64,000 bases of DNA from DASVBE01 sp963770375. GTDB lineage: Bacteria; Actinomycetota; Actinomycetes; Streptosporangiales; Streptosporangiaceae. The position numbers were made by a program, and so were the translations under genes. Each line of letters begins with the position of its first letter. Positions within the stretch are counted from its first letter, which is position 1. Shown piece by piece: positions 36,952-46,141 of this stretch. The notes under the pieces are model-generated. The model did no database searches and had not been told where the DNA came from. It was given only the letters and a program-made list of their open reading frames with translations. The stretch spans positions 5,203-69,202 of the forward strand of contig CAVYPM010000019.1 in the NCBI GenBank assembly GCA_963770375.1, read 5' to 3'.

Positions 36952-39631
36952 TTACCGGCTGGCTGGGGGCAGCGCTTCCAGCCGGCCGGTGAGCCGGGCG
37001 ATCTCGGCCTGCGCGGCGGCCAGCCGGTCCCGGCTCTTGGCCACCACCGCGGCCGGGGCCCGCTCCACGAACGACGGCGTAGCCAGCTTCCGCTCGGTCG
37101 CGGTGGCGTCGGCCTGGGCCGCGGCCAGGTCCTTCTCCAGCCGCCGCCGCTCGGCCGCCACGTCGATGGTGGCCGCCGTGTCCAGTTCCACGGTCACGCC
37201 GCAGGCCTGCACCGACGCGGTGGGCGCGAACGCCTCGCCGGGCGCGGTCAGCCGGAGCAGGGCCCGGATCGCGGCCTCGTGCCCGGCCAGCGGGGTGCCC
37301 CCGATCCCGGTCAGCGCGGCCGGAACCGGCTGGGTGGGCCGCAGTCCCTGGTCCGAGCGGAACCGGCGGACCTCGGTGACCAGCTGCATCAGCGCGCCGA
37401 TCTCGGCCTCGGCGGCCGCGTCGGCGAAGGCGGCCAGGTCGCCGCCGGCCTGCCCTCAGCCGGCCTGCCGCTGGCCTGCTGGCCCGGCCACGGCGCGGTC
37501 ATCACGCTGTCCCCGCCGGTCAGCGCCCGCCACAGCTCGTCGGTGACGAACGGGATCACCGGGTGCAGCAGCCGCAGCAGCCGGTCGAGGACGAACCCGA
37601 GCACCGCCCGGGTGGCGGCCACGGTGCCCTCGTCGCCGCTGGCCAGCGCGGGCTTGGCCAGCTCCAGGTACCAGTCGCAGAACTCGTCCCAGGCGAAGTG
37701 GTACAGCCCCTCGCAGGCCTTGCCGAACTCGTACTGCTCGAGCAGGTCGTCGGTGGCCGCGGTGACCGCGGCCAGCCGGGACAGGATCCACCGGTCGGTG
37801 GTGCCCAGCGTGGCCGGGTCAGGGCGCGCGGCGCTTGCGTCGGCACCGTTGAGCAGCGCGAAGCGGGCCGCGTTCCACAGCTTGTTGCAGAAGTTGCGGG
37901 ACCCGGCGACCCAGTCCTCGCTGATCGCCACGTCGCCGCCGGGGCTGGCCCCGCGGGCCAGGGTGAACCGGGTGGCGTCCGCGCCGAACCGGTCGATCCA
38001 GTCCAGCGGGTCCACGGTGTTGCCGCGGGACTTGGACATCTTCTTGCCGTACTGGTCGCGGACCAGGCCGTGCAGGGCCACGTGGCGGAACGGCACGGAC
38101 TGCTCGGGCCGGCCGCGGACATCGCGTACAGGCCGAACATCATCATCCGGACGACCCAGAAGAACAGGATGTCGTAGCCGGTGACCAGCACGCTGGTCGG
38201 GTAGAAGGCGCGGAGGTCCTCGGTGTCGTCCGGCCAGCCCAGGGTGGAGAACGGCCACAGCGCCGAGGAGAACCAGGTGTCCAGCACGTCGCCGTCCTGG
38301 GTCCAGCCCTCCCCCGGCGGGTCCTCGTCCGGGCCGACGCAGACGGTCTCGCCGCTGGACGAGTACCAGACCGGGATCCGGTGCCCCCACCACAGCTGGC
38401 GGCTGATGCACCAGTCGTGCATGTCGTCGACCCAGTCGAAGTACCGGCCGGACATCTCGGCCGGGTGGATGGCCACCCGGCCGTCCCTGACCGCGTCGCC
38501 GGCCGCCTTGGCCAGCGGGCCCACCTTGACGAACCACTGCAGCGACAGCCGCGGCTCGACGGTCGTGCCGCACCGGCCGCAGTGCCCGACCGCGTGCAGG
38601 TAGGGCCGCCGCTCGGCGACGATCCGGCCCTCCTCGCGCAGCGCCTGGCGCACCGCGGGCCGGGCCTCGAACCGGTCCAGGCCGACGAACGGCCCGTGCG
38701 CGGTGATCACGCCGCGCTCGTCCATGATCATCAGGCTGGGCAGCTGGTGCCGCCGGCCGATCTCGAAGTCGTCCGGGTCGTGCGCCGGGGTGACCTTGAC
38801 CGCGCCGGTGCCGAACTCCGGGTCCACGTGCGGGTCGGCGACCACCGGGATGCGCCGGCCGGACAGCGGCAGCTCGATCTCGCGGCCGACCAGGTGGCTG
38901 TACCGGGAGTCGTCGGGGTGCACGGCCACCGCGGTGTCGCCGAGCATGGTCTCCACCCGGGTGGTGGCCACCACGATCGAGTCGTCGCCGTCGCCGTACC
39001 GGATCGAGACCAGCTCGCCCTCGTCCTCGGTGTGGTCGACCTCGATGTCGGACAGCGCGGTCATGCAGCGCGGGCACCAGTTGATGATCCGCTCGGCCCG
39101 GTAGATCAGCCCGTCGTCGAACAGCCGCTTGAAGATGGTCTGCACGGCCCGGGACAGGCCCGCGTCCATGGTGAACCGCTCCCGGTCCCAGTCGACGCTG
39201 TCGCCCAGGCGGCGCATCTGGCCCAGGATCTTCCCGCCGGACTCGGCCTTCCACTGCCAGACCCGCTCGATGAACTTCTCCCGGCCCAGGTCGTGCCGGG
39301 ACAGGCCCTCCTTGGCCAGTTCCCGCTCGACCACGTTCTGGGTGGCGATCCCGGCGTGGTCCATGCCCGGCAGCCACAGCGCGGTGTAGCCCTGCATGCG
39401 GCGGCGGCGGACCAGCGCGTCCATCAGCGTGTGATCCAGCGCGTGGCCGATGTGCAGCGAGCCGGTCACGTTCGGCGGCGGGATCACCATGGCGAAGGCG
39501 GGCGCGGACGGCGACACGGCTTTGGCGTCGGCACGCATCAGGCCCGCCGCTTCCCAGTGCGCGTAGCGGCGTGCCTCTACCTCGCTGGGGGCGTACTGGG
39601 GAGGGAGCTGACGGGGGTCGGTCTCGGTCAC
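36952..39631 (-). CDS. valS: Valyl-tRNA synthetase, two frameshifts
   Basis: About 892 residues when joined. It charges tRNA-Val. N-terminal class I signature PPPNVTGSLHIGHALDHTLM, editing domain (ATTRVETMLGDTAVAVHPDD and VTPAHDPDDFEIGRRH), WWGHRIPVWY, the KMSKS loop (YGKKMSKSRGNTVDPL), the anticodon-binding region (CNKLWNAARFAL), and the C-terminal coiled coil (ERRRLEKDLAAAQADATATE). The frame breaks near 38115 (between GLYAMSA and RPEQSVPFRHVALHG) and near 37455 (before DLAAFADAAAEAEIGALMQ). It is essential, so sequence error is likely. Confidence 0.93.
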
Positions 39632-39708
39632 GACCGATGAGTTTATTGGCTCCGCGCAGGCTCTGCGCCCATTAGGTCAGCTAGCACAGCCCGGCACGGG
39701 CCGCTGGA

Positions 39709-40986
<1,278 letters not shown>

Positions 40987-41162
40987 CCAGCCACTCCTTT
41001 GCCAGGGCCGCTGCCGCGGCCGCGCGGGCTACGCCGGCCTGGGGATCGGCCCCCGGCCGGCCGGCGAAACCGGATGTGTCCCTCACCGACGGTACCGCTT
41101 CGGGGCCCTGCCGTGTGGCACGAGCCGCCGTCACGCCCGCCGGGTCAGGACGCCCCGGCCCG

Positions 41163-41825
41163 CTAAACCGACGATACCTCGGTCTTCCGCTTAAGCATCG
41201 TCAGAACTTCATCCACCAGGCCGTATTCCTTGGCTTCCTGGGCGGTGAAGAACTTGTCGCGCTCGATGTCCTTGCGAACCTGATCCTCGTCCCTGCCGGT
41301 GTGCCGGGCAAGGACCTTTTCCATCGCGGTCCGCATCCGGAGGATCTCGTTGGCCTGGATCTCCAGGTCCGAGGTCTGCCCGTAGCCGCTCTCCATGGCC
41401 GGCTGGTGGATCAGGATCCGCGCGTTGGGCAGGGCCATCCGCTTGCCCGCGCTGCCCGCGGCCAGCAGCACCGCCGCCGCCGACGCGGCCTGGCCCAGGC
41501 AGAAGGTGTGGATCTCCGGGCGGATGTACTGCATCGTGTCGTAGATCGCCATCATCGAGGTCATCGACCCGCCGGGCGAGTTGATGTAGAGGTAGATGTC
41601 CCGGTCGGGGTCGATCGACTCCAGCGTGATCAGCTGCGCCATGACGTCGTTCGCGGACGCGTCGTCGATCTGCACGCCGAGGAAGATGATCCGCTCCTCG
41701 AAGAGCTTGTTGTACGGGTTCATCTCCTTGACGCCGTACGACGTCCGCTCGACGAAGGACGGCAGCACGTAGCGCGACTCCGCGGCGTGACGCAGGGCCG
41801 CCGGCCGGGCCAGGTGGTTGCTCAT
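41163..41825 (-). CDS. clpP2: ATP-dependent Clp protease proteolytic subunit ClpP2
   Basis: A 220-residue ClpP. The catalytic serine lies in FCLGQAASAAAVLLAAG, His in ARILIHQPAM and Asp in IERDKFFTAQEAKEYGLVD. In mycobacteria and streptomycetes this subunit pairs with ClpP1 in a hetero-tetradecamer. The N-terminal extension (MSNHLARPAALRHAAESRYV) is longer than in ClpP1. 28 bp separate it from clpP1. Confidence 0.95.
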   Translation of the reverse strand: MSNHLARPAALRHAAESRYVLPSFVERTSYGVKEMNPYNKLFEERIIFLGVQIDDASANDVMAQLITLESIDPDRDIYLYINSPGGSMTSMMAIYDTMQYIRPEIHTFCLGQAASAAAVLLAAGSAGKRMALPNARILIHQPAMESGYGQTSDLEIQANEILRMRTAMEKVLARHTGRDEDQVRKDIERDKFFTAQEAKEYGLVDEVLTMLKRKTEVSSV

Positions 41826-41853
41826 GAGGTGTGCTCCTCCGCAAGGGCGGGGG

Positions 41854-42492
41854 TCAGGAAACAGGTCCCTCGGTGGGAACCTCGTTGGCGCTGCGGACCA
41901 CGTGGTCGACCAGGCCGTAGTCCTTCGCCTCGTCCGCGCTGAACCAGCGGTCGCGGTCCGAGTCGGCCTCGATCCGCTCCACCGTCTGGCCGGTGTGGAA
42001 CGCGGTCCGGTCGGCCAGCACCTTCTTCAGCGTCAGGATCTGCCTGGCCTGGATGCGGATGTCGGTCTCGGTGCCGCCGACGCCGCCGTGCGGCTGGTGC
42101 AGCAGGATCTGCGCGTGCGGCAGCGCGTACCGCTTGCCGTGCGTGCCGGCGCACAGCAGGAACTGGCCCATCGAGGCGGCCATGCCCATCGCGTAGGTGC
42201 GGATGTCGTTCGGCACGAACTGCATCACGTCGTAGATGGCCAGGCCGGCGCTGACCGAGCCGCCCGGCGAGTTGATGTACAGGCTGATGTCGCGCTGGCC
42301 GTCCTCGGCGGCCAGCAGGATCAGCTCGGCGCAGACCCGGTTGGCCAGGTCGTCGTCGACCTGCTGGCCGAGGACGACGATCCGGTGCCGCAGCAGGCGC
42401 TGGAACACCTGCTCGGCCATCATCGGGGCCGGCGGCGCCTCGGTCCGCGCCAGGATGCTGGCCGGCGCTCCGGCCAGGGGCGGCGTGCTCAA
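41854..42492 (-). CDS. clpP1: ATP-dependent Clp protease proteolytic subunit ClpP1
   Basis: A 212-residue ClpP with the catalytic Ser in YAMGMAASMGQFLLCAG, His in AQILLHQPHGGV and Asp in DSDRDRWFSADEAKDYGLVD. SLYINSPGGSVSAGLAIYD is the classic ClpP segment. An N-terminal extension of about 25 residues (Ala/Pro-rich) probably includes the propeptide removed in actinobacterial ClpP1. First proteolytic subunit of the clpP1-clpP2-clpX set. Confidence 0.95.
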   Translation of the reverse strand: MSTPPLAGAPASILARTEAPPAPMMAEQVFQRLLRHRIVVLGQQVDDDLANRVCAELILLAAEDGQRDISLYINSPGGSVSAGLAIYDVMQFVPNDIRTYAMGMAASMGQFLLCAGTHGKRYALPHAQILLHQPHGGVGGTETDIRIQARQILTLKKVLADRTAFHTGQTVERIEADSDRDRWFSADEAKDYGLVDHVVRSANEVPTEGPVS

Positions 42493-42632
42493 GGGTGCCT
42501 CCTCGTAGTGGTGCTCACGCGCCGCTGCGGGCGCGGGATGTTCGTGCTGTCCTTGGACCCTAACCCGGCCCTGGCACCGGCTAGTCCGCTGCTGGCGCCT
42601 GTTCGCTGACGGCGCAGGCGCCGGTCCGCGGG

Positions 42633-44006
42633 CTACTCGCCGGCGTCGTCCGGCTCGCCGTCGCCCGCGCCCGCCTGGGCGGCCTGGGCGGCCTGGCGCA
42701 GCGCGGCCAGGTCGACGGTGCGCCCGGACTCGTCCTTGATGGCGGCCCGCTCGGAGAGCAGCGTCATGGCCTTGGACCGGAGGATGTCGTTCACCACCGA
42801 GCCGAGCTGACCCCGGTCGGTGAGCTCCTTGGCCAGCCGGTCGGGTGCGACACCCATCCGGTAGGCCTGCTCGGTCACGTAGGCGCTCAGCTCGTTCTGG
42901 TCGACCCCGAGCTCCTCGGCCTGGGCCAGCTTGTCCAGCACGAAGCCGGCCTTCACCGACCGGCGGGCGTCGGTGTCGAACTGCTCGTCCAGCTCCTCCT
43001 CGGTGGTGCCGGCGGCCTCCAGGTAGGCCTGGCGGTCCAGGCCGCTCCGGCGCAGCCGGTCATCCAGCGCCCGTTCGCGCAGCTCGGTCTCCTCGCGGAC
43101 GAGGGTCTCCGGCAACGGCAGGTCGAGCTGGCCGAGCACCGCGTCCAGGGCCCGCTCCCGGGCCTGCTCCGCCTGGCTGCCGCGGCGCATCGCGGTCAGC
43201 TGGGCGGTGGTCGCGCTGCGCAGCTCGTCCAGCGTGTCGAACTCGCTGGCGGCCTGGGCGAACTCGTCGTCCAGGTCCGGCAGCTCCTTGACCTTCACGC
43301 TGTGCACGGTGACCGTGACGTCGGCCTCCTGGCCCGCGTACTGGCCGCCGGCCAGCTCGGTGCGGAACGTCTTGGTGTCGCCTGAGCTCATCCCGGGCAG
43401 CGCCTCGTCCAGGCCGTCCAGCATGCTGCCGCTGCCGACCTCGTAGGACAGGCCGCTGGCCTGGGCGTCCTCGACCGGGTTGCCGTCGACGCTGGCCGAC
43501 AGGTCGATCGACACGTAGTCGCCCGCCTCGACCGGCCGGTCGGTGCCCTTCAGCGAGGCGAACCGCTCGCGCAGCGCGCCCAGGTACTCATCCACCTGCT
43601 CGTCGGTGACGTCCGCGTCGTCCACGGTGACCGGCAGCCCGTCGATGTCGGGCAGGTCGAACTTCGGCCGCACGTCGACCTCGGCGGTGAACGTCAGCTC
43701 CTTGCCGTCGTCCAGCTTGGTGATCTCCACGTCGGGCTGGCCGAGCGCGAACATCTCGTGCTCCTGCAGGGCCTTGCCGTACAGCTCGGGCACCGCGTCG
43801 TTGACCGCATGCTCGAGCACCGCGCCGCGGCCGACCCGCTGGTCGATGACCCGCGGCGGGACCCGGCCCGGCCGGAACCCGGGCACCCGTACCTGCTTGC
43901 CCACCTCCCGGTACGCGTGGTCGAGGTTCGGCTTGAGCTCCTCGAACGGGACCTCAACGGTCAGGCGGACCCGGGTCGGGCTCAGCTCCTCGACGTCAGT
44001 CTTCAC
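42633..44006 (-). CDS. tig: Trigger factor
   Basis: A 457-residue ribosome-bound chaperone. Ribosome-binding domain with GFRPGRVPPRVIDQRVG, a PPIase domain (VEAGDYVSIDLSASVDGNPV and GSGSMLDGLDEALPGMSSGD), and a long helical C-domain. The acidic tail (AGAGDGEPDDAGE) is common in actinomycetes. It lies upstream of clpP1, 140 bp away, as in most bacteria. Confidence 0.96.
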   Translation of the reverse strand: MKTDVEELSPTRVRLTVEVPFEELKPNLDHAYREVGKQVRVPGFRPGRVPPRVIDQRVGRGAVLEHAVNDAVPELYGKALQEHEMFALGQPDVEITKLDDGKELTFTAEVDVRPKFDLPDIDGLPVTVDDADVTDEQVDEYLGALRERFASLKGTDRPVEAGDYVSIDLSASVDGNPVEDAQASGLSYEVGSGSMLDGLDEALPGMSSGDTKTFRTELAGGQYAGQEADVTVTVHSVKVKELPDLDDEFAQAASEFDTLDELRSATTAQLTAMRRGSQAEQARERALDAVLGQLDLPLPETLVREETELRERALDDRLRRSGLDRQAYLEAAGTTEEELDEQFDTDARRSVKAGFVLDKLAQAEELGVDQNELSAYVTEQAYRMGVAPDRLAKELTDRGQLGSVVNDILRSKAMTLLSERAAIKDESGRTVDLAALRQAAQAAQAGAGDGEPDDAGE

Positions 44007-44174
44007 GCCGGTACTACTCCTCGGATTATCGCCAGGAAGACGGGCTCCCCGGCGCGGGCAATGGGGTGATCACGCACGGCTACGGCCGCCCAGTCTAGGG
44101 CAGATGCACACAGCGCCTGGGTCTTACCGTATCGCCCCCAACGCCGGCGAAGCCGCACCAGCGGCTAGCCGCCG

Positions 44175-44286
44175 GCGGAGCCGGCCAGCGAGCGCAGGGC
44201 CGCGGCGCTGTTTTCCTGACGAGCGATGAGGCGCGACGAAGGAGCGCCGAGGGAGCGAGGAGGGAAGGCAGCGCTCATAGCGGCCC
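44175..44286 (+). repeat. Dispersed 112-bp repeat, copy B
   Basis: In the 295-bp spacer between gluconokinase and tig. It differs from copy A at two positions (G for C in CAGGGCCGCG, A for G in TCATAGCGG). The inner palindromic unit is 44205-44274. The rest of the spacer (44007-44174) shows no gene or clear signal. Confidence 0.85.
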
Positions 44287-44301
44287 GGAGCGCTGCGCCA
44301 G

Positions 44302-44805
44302 CTAGCAGAGCCAGCCTGTGATGACGGAGACGATGTCTGCCGGGTCCTGGCCGGCCCGCAGCACAAGCATCCGTATTCCGTAATCCTCGTCCGGCTGCGG
44401 GGGCTCGAGCGTTTCCAGCTGGCTGTCCAGCAGCGCGGCGGGAAAGAAATGCCCGGCCCTGGCGGCCAGCCTGGTCTCTCCCTCGGCGCGGCTGATGAGC
44501 AGGAACACCATCCGGGCCGCGGGCCGGCCGCCGAGCAGCCGGGCCCGGTAGGCGCGGCGCAGCGCGGAGCAGGCGAGCACCGCGGACTGCCCGGCGGCGG
44601 TCTGCTGGTCCATCCAGGCGGTGAGGGCGGCCAGCCAGGGCTCGCGGTCGGCGTCGGTGAGCGGCAGGCCTGCCCGCATGCGGGCGACGTTGGCAGCTGG
44701 GTGGAACCCGTCGCCGTCCGCGAACGTCCAGCCCAGCCGCGCCGCCAGCAGGGTGCCGACGGTCGTCTTGCCGCTGCCGGACACCCCGGCCACCACTACG
44801 ATCAT
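44302..44805 (-). CDS. gntK: Gluconokinase
   Basis: A 167-residue P-loop kinase of the GntK type, which makes 6-phosphogluconate from gluconate and ATP. Walker A VAGVSGSGKTTVGTLLA (about 5-21), the substrate region FADGDGFHPAANVARMRAG, LACSALRRAYRARL, and LAARAGHFFPAALLDSQLETLE near the C-terminus are all typical. Length is normal. No gluconate transporter or regulator lies next to it. The ATG start is at the edge of a 151-bp divergent spacer shared with the DUF6458 gene. Confidence 0.9.
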   Translation of the reverse strand: MIVVVAGVSGSGKTTVGTLLAARLGWTFADGDGFHPAANVARMRAGLPLTDADREPWLAALTAWMDQQTAAGQSAVLACSALRRAYRARLLGGRPAARMVFLLISRAEGETRLAARAGHFFPAALLDSQLETLEPPQPDEDYGIRMLVLRAGQDPADIVSVITGWLC

Positions 44806-44956
44806 CGGTTCCGATCGTAGGGGGCGGCGGGCTATTTCCCGAGCCCGGCGTGTTTAGGCCGGCTCATCCGGGTGACCAGAGGCAGGTGCGCCGGCCAGCC
44901 CGGGTCCCCCTGGGCTTGCCGCGCCGGCGCAGCCGTACGGAGAAGGAGCCGCAGTC

Positions 44957-45208
44957 GTGACCATCGCCGGAAGCATCATCCTGATCGTGGTCGGCGCCAT
45001 CCTGCGCTTCGCGGTGACCTGGACCGCCAATGGCATCGACATCCACGTGGTCGGCGACATCCTGATGGCCGGCGGTGCGGCCGGCCTGATCATCACGCTG
45101 ATCCTGATGTACACCCGGCGCAGCCGCAGCGCCGCCCCGGGCGAGCCGCCGGCCGAGGTGTATGAGGAGCGCCGCTACACCGACCGCTACACGGACCGCC
45201 CGTACTGA
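44957..45208 (+). CDS. DUF6458 small membrane protein
   Basis: An 83-residue protein with two hydrophobic segments (IAGSIILIVVGAILRFAV; DILMAGGAAGLIITLILMY) and a polar tail ending RRYTDRYTDRPY. This is the common actinobacterial DUF6458 type of unknown function. GTG 44957 follows GGAGAAGGAG by about 9 bases. A strong hairpin follows the gene. Confidence 0.8.
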   Translation: MTIAGSIILIVVGAILRFAVTWTANGIDIHVVGDILMAGGAAGLIITLILMYTRRSRSAAPGEPPAEVYEERRYTDRYTDRPY

Positions 45209-45213
45209 CCGGC

Positions 45214-45253
45214 CCGTGCTGAACAGACCGTGCTGAACAGACCGTGCTGAACC
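45214..45253. repeat. Tandem 14-bp repeats beside terminator
   Basis: CCGTGCTGAACAGA occurs at 45214-45227 and 45228-45241, followed by a 12-base partial copy to 45253. A second unrelated pair, CTGCCCGTGGTTAG, lies at 45311-45324 and 45325-45338 on the other side of the hairpin; its second copy includes the hydrolase stop codon. Confidence 0.7.
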
Positions 45254-45273
45254 GACAGCGTTCAGCCAGCTAG

Positions 45274-45310
45274 CCGTCGGCCGCGCCTGCCGTGCAGGCG
45301 CGGCCGACGG
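45274..45310. terminator. Bidirectional hairpin terminator
   Basis: CCGTCGGCCGCGCCTGC (45274-45290) and GCAGGCGCGGCCGACGG (45294-45310) form a perfect 17-bp stem with loop CGT between two convergent genes (DUF6458 and the alpha/beta hydrolase). The site and symmetry fit a terminator serving both sides. No U-tract is present, as is common in actinomycetes. Confidence 0.8.
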
Positions 45311-45334
45311 CTGCCCGTGGTTAGCTGCCCGTGG

Positions 45335-46027
45335 TTAGCCGAGCGCTTCCGCGGCGGCGGTGATGAGCTGGGCGGTCTCGCCGGGGTGCGAGACCATCGC
45401 GAGGTGGCCGGCGTCAACCTCGACGGTGGTCGCGCCCATCCGGCTGGCGAACAGCCGCTCGGCGTCCGGCGGGATCGCCTGGTCCCCGGTGGCGACCATG
45501 TACCAGGACGGGCGGGACTTCCAGGACGGCGTGCCCATCACGTCGGTGAACGACGAGCCGGCCAGCGGCTGCTGGGCGGCGTGCAGCACCCGGGCCCGGA
45601 CCGGGTCGACGCCGGACGCGAAGTGCTTGACGAAGTCGTCCTCGGGCAGCCAGATGAAGCCCTGCGGGTCGGTGAACAGGTGCTCGAGCGCGGGCGGCGG
45701 GGGGCCCTGGCCGAGCAGCGCGCCCAGTGACTCGCCCTCGTCGATCCCGAACGCCGCGATGTAGACCAGGCCGGCCACGTTGGGCGCGTCCGCGCCCAGC
45801 GCGGTGATGATCTGGCCGCCGTAGGAGTGCCCGGCCACGATCGCCGGGCCGTCCTGGAGGTCGAGCACGTGCCGCAGCCGGGCCACGTCGTCGGCCAGCG
45901 CGGTCAGCGGGAACTGCGGTGCGGTCACGTGGTAGCCGTCGGCCTGGAGCCGCTCGATGACGCCGCTCCAGCAGGAGCCGTCGGCCCAGGCGCCGTGCAC
46001 GAGAATGACGTTGGCGGGGGCGCTCAT
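45335..46027 (-). CDS. Alpha/beta hydrolase
   Basis: A 230-residue hydrolase. Oxyanion part VILVHGAWADGSCWSGVIER, nucleophile elbow AGHSYGGQIITAL (Ser in GHSYGG), and the catalytic His in VDAGHLAMVSHPGETAQ. This matches the actinobacterial group often called alpha/beta hydrolase of the PnbA/esterase type; the substrate is unknown. It is transcribed away from the LuxR gene, with a 114-bp shared promoter region that contains a palindrome. ATG 46027 follows GGGACACCCTGCC, a weak site. Confidence 0.85.
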   Translation of the reverse strand: MSAPANVILVHGAWADGSCWSGVIERLQADGYHVTAPQFPLTALADDVARLRHVLDLQDGPAIVAGHSYGGQIITALGADAPNVAGLVYIAAFGIDEGESLGALLGQGPPPPALEHLFTDPQGFIWLPEDDFVKHFASGVDPVRARVLHAAQQPLAGSSFTDVMGTPSWKSRPSWYMVATGDQAIPPDAERLFASRMGATTVEVDAGHLAMVSHPGETAQLITAAAEALG

Positions 46028-46050
46028 GGCAGGGTGTCCCTTCGGTTGGG

Positions 46051-46069
46051 ATGGCGGGGTCACCGCCAT
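46051..46069. promoter_or_regulatory. ATGGCGG palindrome in hydrolase/LuxR spacer
   Basis: ATGGCGG (46051-46057) and CCGCCAT (46063-46069) form a perfect inverted repeat with a 5-bp spacer, and a third ATGGCGG follows at 46084-46090. The layout suits binding by a dimeric regulator, probably the adjacent LuxR protein, controlling both genes. Confidence 0.5.
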
Positions 46070-46141
46070 GCTGGGCCGTGCCGATGGCGGCGGGGTATCC
46101 GCATGTTGACTGCACCTCGAACGGCGTGGAGGGTTCCTTGA

